Shown here in pieces: positions 15,893 through 26,900 of a stretch of 64,000 nt of DNA (position 1 is the stretch's first letter; each line of letters opens with the position of its first letter). Origin of the DNA: an uncultured Eubacteriales bacterium (GTDB taxonomy: Bacteria; Bacillota; Clostridia; Lachnospirales; CAG-274); NCBI GenBank assembly GCA_949293325.1, contig CASFCZ010000012.1:1-64000 (forward strand), in the 5' to 3' direction. Below the pieces are notes generated by a model, which had not been told where the DNA came from, searched no databases, and was given only the letters and a program-made list of their open reading frames with translations. Position numbers and translations under genes: made by a program.

Positions 15893-18800
15893 TTATTCAG
15901 CCTCTGTAGTTTCCTCGGTAGAAACCTCATCGGTTACCATCTCTGTGGTTTCCTCAGTAGAAGCCTCATCAGTTACTGCCTCAGTTGTCTCCTCGTCAGA
16001 TACTGTTGTATCTTCCTCAGACTCAGTAGTAGCCTCCGTAGTTTCCTCAGTTACTGTCTCCTGAGCTGCCATATAAGACTCTGCTGTGTCTAAAACAAGG
16101 TCATAAACATTAGCAATAAGAACGCTCATCTGTGCCCTTGTAATAAGAGCTGTAGGCTCAATACCGTTGTCAGTACCGGAAGCAAGACCAAGGTTTACAA
16201 GAGCTGCTACATATGGCTTAGCATACTCTGCAATCTGATCTGCATCAGCGAAGCTATCAAGTACAGATGTATCTGTATTAAGCTCAACACCTGCAAATTC
16301 AAGAGCATTAGCTACAAGTACCATCATATCCTGTCTTGTAATAGTGCTTTCAGGACCGAAGTTACCATCACCATAACCTGTAGCAATACCTGCTGCCTTA
16401 GCTATAGCAAGAGCATCTGCATAGTAGCTGCCTGTAGCTACATCATCAAAGTTGTCATTTGTAGAATCTGTAAGACCAAGAGTCTTAACAAGCATTACAA
16501 TGAAGTCTGCTCTCTTGCTGTAGGCATCAGGAGCAAAGGATGTAGAGCTTACACCGCTTACAATACCTGCAGAAGCAAGCTTGTTAATAGACTCAACTGC
16601 CCATGCACGACTTGCAATATCGGTAAAGTTTACACTGTAAACGCCCTCTGTAGGTGGAGTTACAACTACACCACTAGGAGTTACAAAGTACTTAGCCTCT
16701 GTAGTAGTCTCAGTTACATTCTCTGTATCAGTAACAGTAGTTGTTTCAACTGCTGTACCGGAAGCCTTGTGTGATGAACTACCGCTTCCACCTGAACTAC
16801 TGCTTGAAGAACCGCCGGAACTACTTGGAGCCTTAGTTGTTGTTTCTGTTGTTGTTGATGTAGTTGACTCAGTTGTGTTCTCAGTTGTTACATCTGATGG
16901 GTTTTCTGGATAATTAACAATATCTTCCTCATCATGAACATATTCATCAACACGTGCAAGGAAGTCGCCTAATATAAACTCACCATTTGCATCTTTAGAA
17001 TATCTTCCGTTTGTTAAAGAAACAGACTTATCTACACTCTTAAAGAAATCATCGGTAATAGTTTCACCAAGACTGTTTGTTCCTTCCCAATAGTTAGACT
17101 CACTGATAATAGGTGTAGCACTGTGGTTACCACCTACAGGCCATATACCGTCTGCACCAACAGTTTCGCCGTTTGCAACGAAATCATCAGCCTGTACATC
17201 ATCACCGCTTGCATTCAGATATGATACACAACCTTCAAGATCATAATTATAATTTCTTCTTGAAGAATCTGTACTTGTATAAAGGTAGAAGCCACGACCA
17301 CCATTCTTATAGCTTATAAAGTTCCTGATCTTAATAGCAGGATTTGCATTTGTGGTAATACCATTTGCACCATTCTCAAATGCAATACAATCCTTTAAGT
17401 AGTGCTGTACAGATACACTCTCACCACCCATCTTGAAACCATTGTTACCGCCTCCATTGTAGGAAGTAGTAGAACCGTCAGGATTGAGATAGTTACCATT
17501 GTCGTATGATACACATTCCTCAAGAGTAACAGGACCTATAGCACCTGTACCCATCTTAGTGTATGCATCATAACCATCATCAAGATTGTTGTGAGAAATA
17601 CATCTCTGGAATATATTACCATAACCAACTGTAAGCTTAAGTCCAAAGCCATCGGCATTAATCTTAGATGGATCACAGTTATTATATGATTCACAATCCT
17701 TAATTACATTATATGCAGGCCACTGATCAACATTAATGTTGCTGTCAGAACTTCTGCTTATCTGGAAACCTGTATCACCATTGTCATAGAAATTACAGTC
17801 TTCAATTAAACAATGATTACCTGCCAGAAGGAATGGCTTAAGATTATCACCTGAATTAGTAAAGTCAATGCCCTTAATATGCCAGTAGTAACCATCAAGA
17901 GTCATACCCTCATAATTATCCTGCATATCAAAAATTACAGTTGCTCCATCATCTGCGCGGAGAGTCTTCCAGTGACCCGGTGCACCTGTATTTGCAAGAG
18001 GTATGGCAAATGCCTTAGTCATCTTATATGTACCTTCAAGAGCAATTACTTCCTTACCCATATCTACAAATCCTACAGCTGAATATACATCGAGAGGATT
18101 TTCTCTTGTACCGTCACCATCAACTGTACCATCAGGTGAACAGTAAAGTACATCATAGTCGGTTATTCTGTCTCTATGAGTTACATCAAAAGTAGTTACT
18201 ATTTCGTCTGTACTTGTAATTGTATCAGATGCATTTGGCTTATAAAGCACTGTAAACTTATTTACAGAATTTGGCTCTAATGTTACAGGAAGTGAAGAAC
18301 TCTTAGAAATAGGTTCATCTCTGTAAATAACCTTGCCGTTTTGCTGAACAGTCACAAGACCACCAAGGCGGTTTGTAACCTTCAGGCTTAAATTATAGTT
18401 AGTCACTGTTGAATAAGCAGATGACTGAAGAGCAATGGCAGGAGTGGTAAGTGAATCTTCCTGATTGCTGGTAATAGGATCTGTTGCAGGATCCGTCTCA
18501 TGTAAATCAATATTAGAAACAGTTATATCTGCCCATCTTGCTGCAAAGAAACCAACATAAATGGTATCTTCATTCTGTGTAGTAAGGAAGCTAAGGTCTC
18601 TATCATCAGTAAAATACTGATATGTTTCCATTTCCTTACCGGTCTGATAATCATAGCAGCTTGCATACATACCGCCATTTATTTTTGTAAGAGTTACTCT
18701 ATAACGATTACCTCTTGCAGGGAATGTTTCAGAAACGGCAAATGGTCCAACCTTTTCAATGTTGCTGTTTTCTGCATCATATGAGTAAACACCAGTTCTC

Positions 18801-21199
18801 ATAACAAGATTTATCCTGTTAATCTTAGTGTTTTTCTCATAGCTTAATGCTGTTGGATCTGTTGGCCAGCTTGTACCGCTGTAACCGCCTGCAATAACCA
18901 TATTTGATGAAAAGTTAAGCTTGATATTGTTAGGTATAGGCTCACCGTTTTCATCAAGTAAAGCCTTATCAGTCTTAACTGTCATATCTGTAGCATCACC
19001 GTCTTCAAGCTTATCTGGATCTGGAATAAGAGGAATAACATCTCTTGCCATAATACCGAAAGCTTCCTGACCGTTACGTTGTTCATCATTATTGTCATGT
19101 TCAAGATAATCATTTACAAGAATATCAGCTGAAACAGTAAAGTTCTTTGTTCCATCAACTCTTGTATAATAATATGCAATACCATCCTGATCTGCAGTAA
19201 TCTTACCTGCACCATTCCATGAGCGAACATTTACAGAATCAACATTGCCATTTTCATCCAATATTTCGGTAATTGGATTTGAGCTTGCAGTAGCAGAGGC
19301 ACCAAAAGCAACAGACTTCCAGAAATGTGTCTTTTCCTCTGTTATTGTTACAGAAAGCTCAACTGCCTGAAGACTAGTATCATTAGGTACTATTCTTACA
19401 GTAGTAACACCTGGAGTTGTGTTATCAAAGTTACTTAAATCTACTGTATATGCATCAGTTAATTCAAGATCATCATTTGTATAGAGAATACCCGCCTTCA
19501 TACCATCAGTAGTAAAGTTCTCACCTACCTGATATGTAGTCCTTGGATATTTTTCCAGCATAAACATTACCGGTCTCTTCTCTACTACAGAAACATTAAA
19601 TGTAGTAGTAAATGTAGGGTCATATACACACCTTACAGTAACTGTGGCAGTACCAATTTCTGATGTATCAGCAGGAAGAACCTCATACTCATCGTCTTCA
19701 AGAAGAGCATATCTGCTTTCACCTGTTGCATTTGTATAAACGCCACGTACAGTCATTCCGGCAGGATTAACTTCATCACCCGGTGCATATGTTGTATTAG
19801 TTGGCATATTGCCCATTATAATACCGGAAAGGGTATAGTCCTCAACAGTTATATTAAAGCTTGCCTCACCATCAGAAGCATCAATGGTATCTGTAGGTGC
19901 ATGCTTAACTGTTACAACATGTTCACCAACATCATCCTTGGTAAAACGGTAACTTGCATCAATTTTCTTTTCTCCGATGTAGAATTCGCAATCCTCATCA
20001 GTAAGAGTCATTGTCAAGCCATTACTGTATTGTGCAACAGCCTCAAAAGCGGCTAATGAAAATCTCTGACCAACATAATAGTTTGTATATACAGGAGCTG
20101 TTTCAATTTCTATACCTGTACACTGGGTACCATTTACTGTATATGGTATATCTACAGTATAAGCACCCTTATTAAGTGTCATGACCTTATTACCCTTGGT
20201 ATCTGTATCAAAGCCAGTTACAATATAGTCTTCAATAAGACCTGAAGTACCGTCTGTATATGTTGCCATAACCTGAAGACCTGTTAAATCCATAGCATCG
20301 CCTACGGTGTAAACAGTCTTATCAGGCATCTGGGCAACAGAAATACCTGATACAATACGGGTTTCAACATCATAACTAACATTACTGAAAGTAATATCTG
20401 CATCACGAGCTATGTACATACCTAAGTATATTGTATCTGCAAAATAAGGCATGTCATCTCTTGTTGCAAGCTCTGCTGTATTGTAGGAGTATTCTATTCC
20501 ATCAACAGCTACTCTTACTGTATCACCTGACTTCTGGATTTCCATTTCAAATGGTCCCATATCACTACCGTTAGAAGTTATAGGTAATCCTTCAATAAGA
20601 TTTTGATCAGCTGTTCTTACACCATTATATCTATGTATAGATGTAATGGCTGAAGTAGCTGTAGCATTACTCTTCCTATAAGATCCAAGTATAACTCCAT
20701 TTGTATAGGTCTTTGGTGGAGTAGCTGCCTTTGAATAAAGATCATCAAAAACAAACAAACCGAAGGACGACTGCTGTGTATTTGATGAACCCATTGAATT
20801 ATAGGCATTTACCGTAACTGTTGCACTGAGTGTAAAGTCAGCAGTTGCAGGTGCCTCAAATGCATAGTAAGCAAGAGAATCCTCTGAATTACTCAACTTA
20901 CCTATACCATCTTTAAGGGTGCGCATTCTTATGCCATCATCTGTAAGCTGATATGAAACATCGTCTGCCTGGTCATCAACACCGGTCCAACCGGTTATCC
21001 AACCATCAAGTGCCATTGCTTCAAGATCTGAATCAGATGTATTTACCTCGGCAGCAGCCTCAGATGTGACAACATCGGATTGAGTCTCAGCAGCAACAGG
21101 GTTACTTACTGAAACATCCCCCGCCATAACGTTTGAAGGAACTGCAGTTAATGTCATAACTGTAGCCAACAATAACGCTGTGGCTCTTGTCTTTTTCAT
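15893..21199 (-). CDS. SLH-anchored family 9 pectate lyase, multidomain
   Basis: A secreted 1768-residue protein predicted to cleave pectate by beta-elimination while held at the cell wall. The ATG at 21199 has AGGAG eight bases upstream; a signal peptide ends near AMAG-like residues 24-27. Domains in order: a lectin-like module (about 65-280), four bacterial Ig-like modules (284-622), a second, similar lectin-like module (625-900), a parallel beta-helix (1013-1390), a Thr/Ser/Gly linker (1430-1515), three SLH repeats (1523-1712) and an acidic Thr/Glu tail. The beta-helix has D1183, D1207, D1208 and D1211, matching the calcium Asp set of Pel9A with the same spacing, and K1256 in NGFKMGG matching its catalytic Lys. 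SLH repeats bind pyruvylated wall polymers. It is preceded by its own promoter and a leader of about 108 bases. Confidence 0.9.
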   Translation of the reverse strand: MKKTRATALLLATVMTLTAVPSNVMAGDVSVSNPVAAETQSDVVTSEAAAEVNTSDSDLEAMALDGWITGWTGVDDQADDVSYQLTDDGIRMRTLKDGIGKLSNSEDSLAYYAFEAPATADFTLSATVTVNAYNSMGSSNTQQSSFGLFVFDDLYSKAATPPKTYTNGVILGSYRKSNATATSAITSIHRYNGVRTADQNLIEGLPITSNGSDMGPFEMEIQKSGDTVRVAVDGIEYSYNTAELATRDDMPYFADTIYLGMYIARDADITFSNVSYDVETRIVSGISVAQMPDKTVYTVGDAMDLTGLQVMATYTDGTSGLIEDYIVTGFDTDTKGNKVMTLNKGAYTVDIPYTVNGTQCTGIEIETAPVYTNYYVGQRFSLAAFEAVAQYSNGLTMTLTDEDCEFYIGEKKIDASYRFTKDDVGEHVVTVKHAPTDTIDASDGEASFNITVEDYTLSGIIMGNMPTNTTYAPGDEVNPAGMTVRGVYTNATGESRYALLEDDEYEVLPADTSEIGTATVTVRCVYDPTFTTTFNVSVVEKRPVMFMLEKYPRTTYQVGENFTTDGMKAGILYTNDDLELTDAYTVDLSNFDNTTPGVTTVRIVPNDTSLQAVELSVTITEEKTHFWKSVAFGASATASSNPITEILDENGNVDSVNVRSWNGAGKITADQDGIAYYYTRVDGTKNFTVSADILVNDYLEHDNNDEQRNGQEAFGIMARDVIPLIPDPDKLEDGDATDMTVKTDKALLDENGEPIPNNIKLNFSSNMVIAGGYSGTSWPTDPTALSYEKNTKINRINLVMRTGVYSYDAENSNIEKVGPFAVSETFPARGNRYRVTLTKINGGMYASCYDYQTGKEMETYQYFTDDRDLSFLTTQNEDTIYVGFFAARWADITVSNIDLHETDPATDPITSNQEDSLTTPAIALQSSAYSTVTNYNLSLKVTNRLGGLVTVQQNGKVIYRDEPISKSSSLPVTLEPNSVNKFTVLYKPNASDTITSTDEIVTTFDVTHRDRITDYDVLYCSPDGTVDGDGTRENPLDVYSAVGFVDMGKEVIALEGTYKMTKAFAIPLANTGAPGHWKTLRADDGATVIFDMQDNYEGMTLDGYYWHIKGIDFTNSGDNLKPFLLAGNHCLIEDCNFYDNGDTGFQISRSSDSNINVDQWPAYNVIKDCESYNNCDPSKINADGFGLKLTVGYGNIFQRCISHNNLDDGYDAYTKMGTGAIGPVTLEECVSYDNGNYLNPDGSTTSYNGGGNNGFKMGGESVSVQHYLKDCIAFENGANGITTNANPAIKIRNFISYKNGGRGFYLYTSTDSSRRNYNYDLEGCVSYLNASGDDVQADDFVANGETVGADGIWPVGGNHSATPIISESNYWEGTNSLGETITDDFFKSVDKSVSLTNGRYSKDANGEFILGDFLARVDEYVHDEEDIVNYPENPSDVTTENTTESTTSTTTETTTKAPSSSGGSSSSSSGGSGSSSHKASGTAVETTTVTDTENVTETTTEAKYFVTPSGVVVTPPTEGVYSVNFTDIASRAWAVESINKLASAGIVSGVSSTSFAPDAYSKRADFIVMLVKTLGLTDSTNDNFDDVATGSYYADALAIAKAAGIATGYGDGNFGPESTITRQDMMVLVANALEFAGVELNTDTSVLDSFADADQIAEYAKPYVAALVNLGLASGTDNGIEPTALITRAQMSVLIANVYDLVLDTAESYMAAQETVTEETTEATTESEEDTTVSDEETTEAVTDEASTEETTEMVTDEVSTEETTEAE

Positions 21200-21307
21200 A
21201 AAAAAACTCCTTTCAAAATTTATTTTGGCATTGCCTTCCATAGAATATAGCCAAATACCTGCCCCGGGCCGATAAAGGTTACATAATACGGTCAGCTTAT
21301 GCATCAT
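21200..21307 (-). other. Leader RNA of the SLH pectate lyase gene
   Basis: About 108 transcribed but untranslated bases lie between the predicted start point and the ATG. The segment has G/C-rich patches (CGGCCCGGGGC near 21265) unlike the surrounding A/T-rich spacer. I could not match it to a known riboswitch class. Confidence 0.5.
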
Positions 21308-21313
21308 ACATTA

Positions 21314-21342
21314 ATTATACTGATAATCTGCAAATTTTGCAA
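21314..21342 (-). promoter_or_regulatory. Promoter of the SLH pectate lyase gene
   Basis: Minus strand: -35 TTGCAA (21337-21342), 17 bp, perfect -10 TATAAT (21314-21319). Confidence 0.8.
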
Positions 21343-21446
21343 GTAGATAATTAAATAAAATTATTAACGCTGACGGGTTACCTTATGTTTTCGATACAAA
21401 AGTTAAGCACAAAGCACAACAAAGGAAAATAATTGTAAGTTCAAAA

Positions 21447-22271
21447 TCATATAAAGGTATTATTTTTTCTATAATTTAAAGGAGAAATACCCTTTGAACG
21501 TCTGAATAAATCTCCGAAATAATTACTATCATTAAAACCACAGTCAGAGGCTATCTCAGTTACGCTCTTTTTTGTTTCAAGAAGCATAAAAGAAGCCTTC
21601 CTCAATCTTACATTTATCAGATATTCCTTATATCCGAAGCCCGTACATTCTTTAAACTTCTTTGAAAAGTACGTAGGGCTCATATTAACCTGGGCTGCCA
21701 CCTTTGAAAGTGTAAGTTCACTGCCGTAGTTATTGGAAATATACCTTGCAGCTTCCTGTATAAGGCTATCTGATGTATCCAGCTCTGTACCACTGTTATC
21801 ATATGGAAAGTCAAGACATCTTATCAGAAAGATAATAATCTCCTGAAGATGATTTTTAATATTTATGTCCCTGAATTTATCATTTCCGTTAAATTCTGCA
21901 TAAAGCAGTTCAAAAAGGGAGTTTACATAGTCCCTCTTACTCTGAGGGATGGTAACAACAGGTTTATTTTCAAAGGTTTTTTCAATAAGATTATCCCCCT
22001 CCATATCAGAAAGATCGGTAAAATACTCTCCTGAAAAAATCACATTGTATCTCTCATGGGAAAGATTGTTAAGGTAAGTGGTACGATGAAGCACACCCCT
22101 TGGTATAACAACCACGTCACCTCCATTAAGATTGTATATACTGTCCTCGACGAAAAAACGCCTTGTCCCTTTAATAAGGAAATAAATTTCATAATCCTTA
22201 TGGTAGTGGGAAGAATTCATTTCAAAGTAAGGTTCCCTTTTCTTTTTTGACATTTTAAAATTTGCTGACAC
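21447..22271 (-). CDS. AraC family transcriptional regulator with cupin domain
   Basis: A 274-residue regulator. Residues 15-110 form a cupin-like sensing domain (NSSHYHKDYEIYFLIKGTR, then GGDVVVIPRGVLHRT). Residues 165-270 hold two helix-turn-helix motifs of the AraC type (LTLSKVAAQVNMSPTYFSKKF and VTEIASDCGFNDSNYFGDLFR). Such proteins usually sense sugars and activate nearby carbohydrate genes. The start is GTG with AGGAGG six bases upstream. It is divergent from a MATE exporter gene and lies directly upstream of the pectate lyase gene, one or both of which may be targets; this is inference from position. Confidence 0.93.
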   Translation of the reverse strand: MSANFKMSKKKREPYFEMNSSHYHKDYEIYFLIKGTRRFFVEDSIYNLNGGDVVVIPRGVLHRTTYLNNLSHERYNVIFSGEYFTDLSDMEGDNLIEKTFENKPVVTIPQSKRDYVNSLFELLYAEFNGNDKFRDINIKNHLQEIIIFLIRCLDFPYDNSGTELDTSDSLIQEAARYISNNYGSELTLSKVAAQVNMSPTYFSKKFKECTGFGYKEYLINVRLRKASFMLLETKKSVTEIASDCGFNDSNYFGDLFRRSKGISPLNYRKNNTFI

Positions 22272-22339
22272 GTTAATCCTCCTTTCTTGAATTTAATTAT
22301 ATCATAATTTCAGCAAAAAAACAGTACTTTTTAGCTAAT

Positions 22340-22378
22340 ACAGTAAAAAATTCCTTGTAAGCATGGTTTTTTTACTGT
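22340..22378. promoter_or_regulatory. Inverted repeat between araC-like and MATE genes
   Basis: ACAGTAAAAAA (22340-22350) and TTTTTTACTGT (22368-22378) are perfect 11-bp arms 17 bases apart. The right arm ends at the -10 of the MATE promoter and the left arm overlaps its -35 side. A third ACAGTA copy sits at 22321. This is a good operator candidate for the divergent AraC-type regulator. Confidence 0.5.
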
Positions 22379-22383
22379 AAAAT
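22355..22383 (+). promoter_or_regulatory. Promoter of the MATE gene at 22408
   Basis: TTGTAA (22355-22360), 17 bp, TAAAAT (22378-22383). An AAGGAGG ribosome binding site follows just before the GTG start. Confidence 0.7.
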
Positions 22384-22407
22384 ATCTACTATAAGGAGGC
22401 AAATAGA

Positions 22408-23793
22408 GTGAAAACAAAATATTCCGCCAATACAGCCAGAAAAAATTCCGAACAAATTCTTTCTGGCAGTCTTAATAAGGCTATTCTTGGGCTTGCAATC
22501 CCTATTGTAGTCAATAATTTTATTCAAACCATGTACAATCTTACCGATACCTACCTTTTAGGTAAGCTGGGTACTGATGAAATGGCCGCTATATCACTTG
22601 TATCTCCTGTACAGAATATTATCATTAATTTCGGTCAGGGTTTTACTCTTGCAGGCGCCATACTCATTTCACAATGTGTAGGTGCAAGGGATGATGAGGA
22701 TGCCAGATCCATGGCAAACCAGCTTTTCATCTCATCCGTCACATTCTCCATAACTTTTGCCATTTTATGTATATTGTTTGCACCCTTTATAATTGCCTGG
22801 CTGGGTGCTGAAGGCAAAGTTTATGACTACGGCTGTACATATCTACAGGTAGTATTGACAGACTTGCCGTTTTTGTTTATGATTAACTTGTTTGCAGCAG
22901 TTAATCAGGCTCAGGGAGATACAATCAGACCCATGAGACTTAATATGCTTGGTGTTATCATCAATTTATTTTTAGCACCTCTGTTTATACTGGTATTCAG
23001 ATGGGGTGTAGGCGGTGCAGCCCTTGCCACTATGCTGGCTAAGGTTCCATGTGCCATTATTGCTATTAAGGATCTGGTAAAAACCGACAAACTTGTTTAT
23101 CTTGAATTAAAGAGGGAAAAACTTAAACCTCAGCCAGATAAAATAAAACGTATAATTAAGATCGGTCTACCTACAGCAGTGGGAGGCAGTACAATGCAGC
23201 TTGGTTTTTTGCTTATGACCAAGAACGTGCTTGAATACGGCAACTCGGCAATGGCAGCCTATGGTATAGGCAACAGAATAAACAGTATAATTACCATGCC
23301 ATCCACCGCATTCGGCTCAGCAACTGCTACCATCGTAGGACAAAATATAGGTGCAGATCAACCTGACAGAGCAGAGGCAGCTTATAAAAGAGCAAGGCTT
23401 ATGGCTGTTATTTTCCTTTTTATCGGAGGTATGATAATTTCCCAAAATGCTGTTTCTACAGCAATGGTAAGTATATTTTCATCAGATGCCGAGGTAATCC
23501 CAATGGCAGCTGACTTCCTGTCTATAATGGCATTTTGTTGCTGGACTAACGGTGTGTATGATACCACCAAAAACTACTTTAATGGCAACGGAAAAACACT
23601 TATTACCATGGTAGTTGATGCAGCAAGACTATGGATATTCAGATTTATGACTTTGTTTATTTTCAGTTACTTTTTCAAAATGGAAGAAAGAAGCGTTTGG
23701 TTTTCGGTTGTTGCAAGTAATGCACTGGCGGCACTTGTGCTTTGGGTGCTTTATAGATACAACATCCGTAAAAAGGCGCTCATTAAAATATAA
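22408..23793 (+). CDS. MATE family efflux transporter
   Basis: A 461-residue multidrug and toxin extrusion type exporter with twelve predicted membrane helices, driven by Na+ or H+. Helix 1-2 carries LGLAIPIVVNNFIQTMYNLTDTYLLGKLGTDEMAA, typical of the DinF-like branch common in Clostridia. The second half repeats the fold (IGLPTAVGGSTMQLGFLLM). The start is GTG with AAGGAGG eight bases upstream. The substrate is unknown. It is transcribed alone, divergently from an araC-type gene. Confidence 0.94.
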   Translation: MKTKYSANTARKNSEQILSGSLNKAILGLAIPIVVNNFIQTMYNLTDTYLLGKLGTDEMAAISLVSPVQNIIINFGQGFTLAGAILISQCVGARDDEDARSMANQLFISSVTFSITFAILCILFAPFIIAWLGAEGKVYDYGCTYLQVVLTDLPFLFMINLFAAVNQAQGDTIRPMRLNMLGVIINLFLAPLFILVFRWGVGGAALATMLAKVPCAIIAIKDLVKTDKLVYLELKREKLKPQPDKIKRIIKIGLPTAVGGSTMQLGFLLMTKNVLEYGNSAMAAYGIGNRINSIITMPSTAFGSATATIVGQNIGADQPDRAEAAYKRARLMAVIFLFIGGMIISQNAVSTAMVSIFSSDAEVIPMAADFLSIMAFCCWTNGVYDTTKNYFNGNGKTLITMVVDAARLWIFRFMTLFIFSYFFKMEERSVWFSVVASNALAALVLWVLYRYNIRKKALIKI

Positions 23794-23861
23794 CCCTACA
23801 CTTCCATGGAAAGACGTATGCCCCGAAACATCGGAACATAGAAGCTTTGGGAACTTTCTTC

Positions 23862-23894
23862 AAGACGGTCTGTCACTTGGCAACCGTCTTTTTT
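23862..23894 (+). terminator. Terminator of the MATE gene
   Basis: AAGACGGT (23862-23869) pairs with ACCGTCTT (23883-23890), then a run of T. Confidence 0.85.
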
Positions 23895-23898
23895 CATA

Positions 23899-23927
23899 CA
23901 AAAAAGCACTCCCGAAGGAGTGCTTTT
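23899..23927 (-). terminator. Terminator of the large surface protein gene
   Basis: AAAAGCACTCC pairs with GGAGTGCTTTT around CGAA; the symmetric A and T runs make it work in both directions. It lies two bases past the stop codon at 23930. Confidence 0.88.
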
Positions 23928-23929
23928 AA

Positions 23930-26900
23930 TTAATCAAATATTGACATAAGTGCTATTACATCTTCAAGAGTTTTATTATTACCCTCATTATTGTCCGTAA
24001 ATTCTCCAACGGACATACCGGAAACCAGCTTAAGAACAAGAGCAGCATCCACCTTATTTATATAATTATCATTATTGTAATCGTAAAGCTTATTTACTGC
24101 CTTAATTGATGTATCTTTCTTTGCCACAGCAAAACCATCAATGGCAATAGCTGATAATGTTCCTTCAATATAGTTACTGTCAGATACTACAGCAATTACA
24201 CTATCCTTTTCAACATTTCCTGTAATGGTCACAGGAAGATTTTTATCTGTAAGATCCCCTGTTACATTAATATGCTTACCCAGCGGTATACAAATATCAT
24301 CCTCAACACTGTCAAAACCAGATACAGTAACGCTGCCACTGCCATTTATATAAATGGCATCTCCGTTACGTCCTGTGTTGTTACGTATAATACCTCCACT
24401 AATTGATATTGAACCGTTTGAAATCCATGCAACACCACCATTACTGTCACAAAGATTATTTTCAATGGTACCTCCGTTTATACTGAGTTTTGAGGTATGG
24501 TCAACGCAGAAAGTACCACCGGAAGATGGTGCGTAGTTACCTGACACAACGCCATCATCTACAATAACAGAGGCATTATTTTTAACCATAACAGCACCGC
24601 CATAGCTATCACATTGATTATTTATGATATAACCATTTTTTATAATCAGTTTTGAGGTATTTAACGCCATCACAGCTCCACCTGCATTGCCATAACCTGA
24701 AGTGTTATGATTATTTTGTATTATACTTCCACCATCAAGAGTCATAATTGCGGAATTACGTAATGTTATTGCAGGAACAGATGCACGTATTCCTGTATTG
24801 CCCTTATAACGGTTAGTGGTCTGGTCAAAGTTTCCACTGGTCCAATCTGCACCACCGTCTATTATCACATTATCAATGGTAATTGTACCATTGCTTATAT
24901 CAAACATGGCAGATGATGCAATATCAGCCCCTCTTTTAATGGTAAATGTATTATTATCCTTAGACCTGATCGTCAAATCCTTATTAATGGAAACAGAGGA
25001 ATCTGAAAGAGTAATATCCCTTAAAAGTTCAACAGTATCGCCCGATGAAGCTGCCATAACAGCCTCTTCAAAGGTACTATATCCCACATTATTTATAACA
25101 GCCTGATAGTCACCTATCATAATACGTACCACATCTGTATAAATTGTAGCAGAGTTAGCTCCGCTTACCGTAGCGTAGTAATATCCTGACTGCGACGGAA
25201 TATATGAGGCAGTTACCGCATCTGATATCATCTCATCTGTATCCCTGTTTATTCTGCCATCAATACTTCTGTACCATTGATAAACCGGCTCAGTACCATC
25301 GGACATTTCTGCTGAAACAGTCAATGGTTTAATATTATCTCCAAATGTATAGGCAGCAGATACCGGCTGTACGTTAATAACCGGATTAACATCAAAAACC
25401 TTTACAGTAAACGCTTTTGCTACGTCAGAGTCATTAATTCTTATTACTATAGGCTTTTCACCTGCAACACTACTGTCAAAACCCGAAATATCAATGGTAT
25501 ACTCTGACTCAAAAAGCTTTCTTGTACTGCCATCATTCAAAACAGCAGATATTTCCATACCTGTAAGATCAATCTCCGAATTTAATCCGTATTCAGTATT
25601 GTTAGGCAAAGCATCTATATTTATATCACGTATACTATCTATTGAATAAGTCTTATCCTCAAAAAACTCAAACATAGCTGCTGAGCCAAAGTTACCATAA
25701 GCCTTACTTCCTACCACCTTTACATATTTGGTGTAAACAGGCTCATCAAAGGTAAGCGTCTTTTTACTGTTGTTTTCTCCCCAGTTTGCGGATGCAGAAA
25801 GAGTCCATTCAATACCATCAAGACTGGTGTATACATCACACTGGGTAAATACACCGTTAAGTCCGGACTGTCGTGGTGTATAGTCAAAACCGCTTAAATA
25901 AACCGGCTCTGCAAACTGGCTGGTTATATATCTTTCATTATCACCACCGCTCCAGCTTGTATGCCATATAGTATTAATATTACCGTCAAGAGCATTTTGG
26001 GCATTACCACTATGTGCTGTATCCTCCGTTGAACAGCCAACAAACTGAACTCTGTCAAGGGTAATATATGCACGGTTGTCCGGATGGATATCCTCACTAA
26101 ATACAAATTCAGATGGTTCTCCTGCAAGCTGATTTCCCGTGGCAGCATTGCGCACCAGTATAGTCTGATTTCCTGTAAACCTCACGCCATCAAGCCTTTT
26201 CCATTCTATACCACCATCATCAGAATATTCCTGTGTATTATTGGCACCTATCAACCTGTTTTCATTATCATTTAAGTATACCTGTCCGACTTTTGAACCA
26301 TCAATAATATCAATAGCATAATAATCACTGCTTCCCTGCAGCTTAACAAGTATATCATTTTCGGAATTAATAGACTTTATTTCTTCATCACTGAGCTTAA
26401 CAGAGGGAACCATACCTGCATCAATCCATTCCGAACCACCGTCGAGGCTGTAAAGAAGATGATTTGAGGTGTTGGCAAAATCACTGCTTAATATAATTTC
26501 ACCCGGGTGATCACCATCAAATGAAAAACTGGCAAGGCTGGTATCATAATTACCTAATATATAATTAGCCATGGTACGACAAGCATTGTTCTGAAGCACA
26601 TTATCAGGTGTTGCCAAAGTTGCCCTTCTGAGAGAGGCATTTGCATAGGATGTAAGATCTGCTATTGCAGTCTGTGTAGTCAATGCAGGCTGAATAAGAT
26701 TTTTAAGCATATCATACATAGGCAAAGGATAGTAGGTAAAGTTTTCACTTATCCTCTTAGCCAAAAGGAGCATATCTTCTTCAGTTGCATTGTTATTTTT
26801 ATAAAGCCCGATAAGACCTATCCATGCATCTGCATTAAGCTTCTGTACCGAAATTGCTTTTTCATAGAACTCCTTAGCCGTAGCAAAGTCATACTCATAA

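Noticed and set aside
21200-21307. Cyclic-di-GMP riboswitch before the pectate lyase gene
   Set aside because: The conserved core strings and the tetraloop/receptor pair of class I, and the class II core, are not visible.
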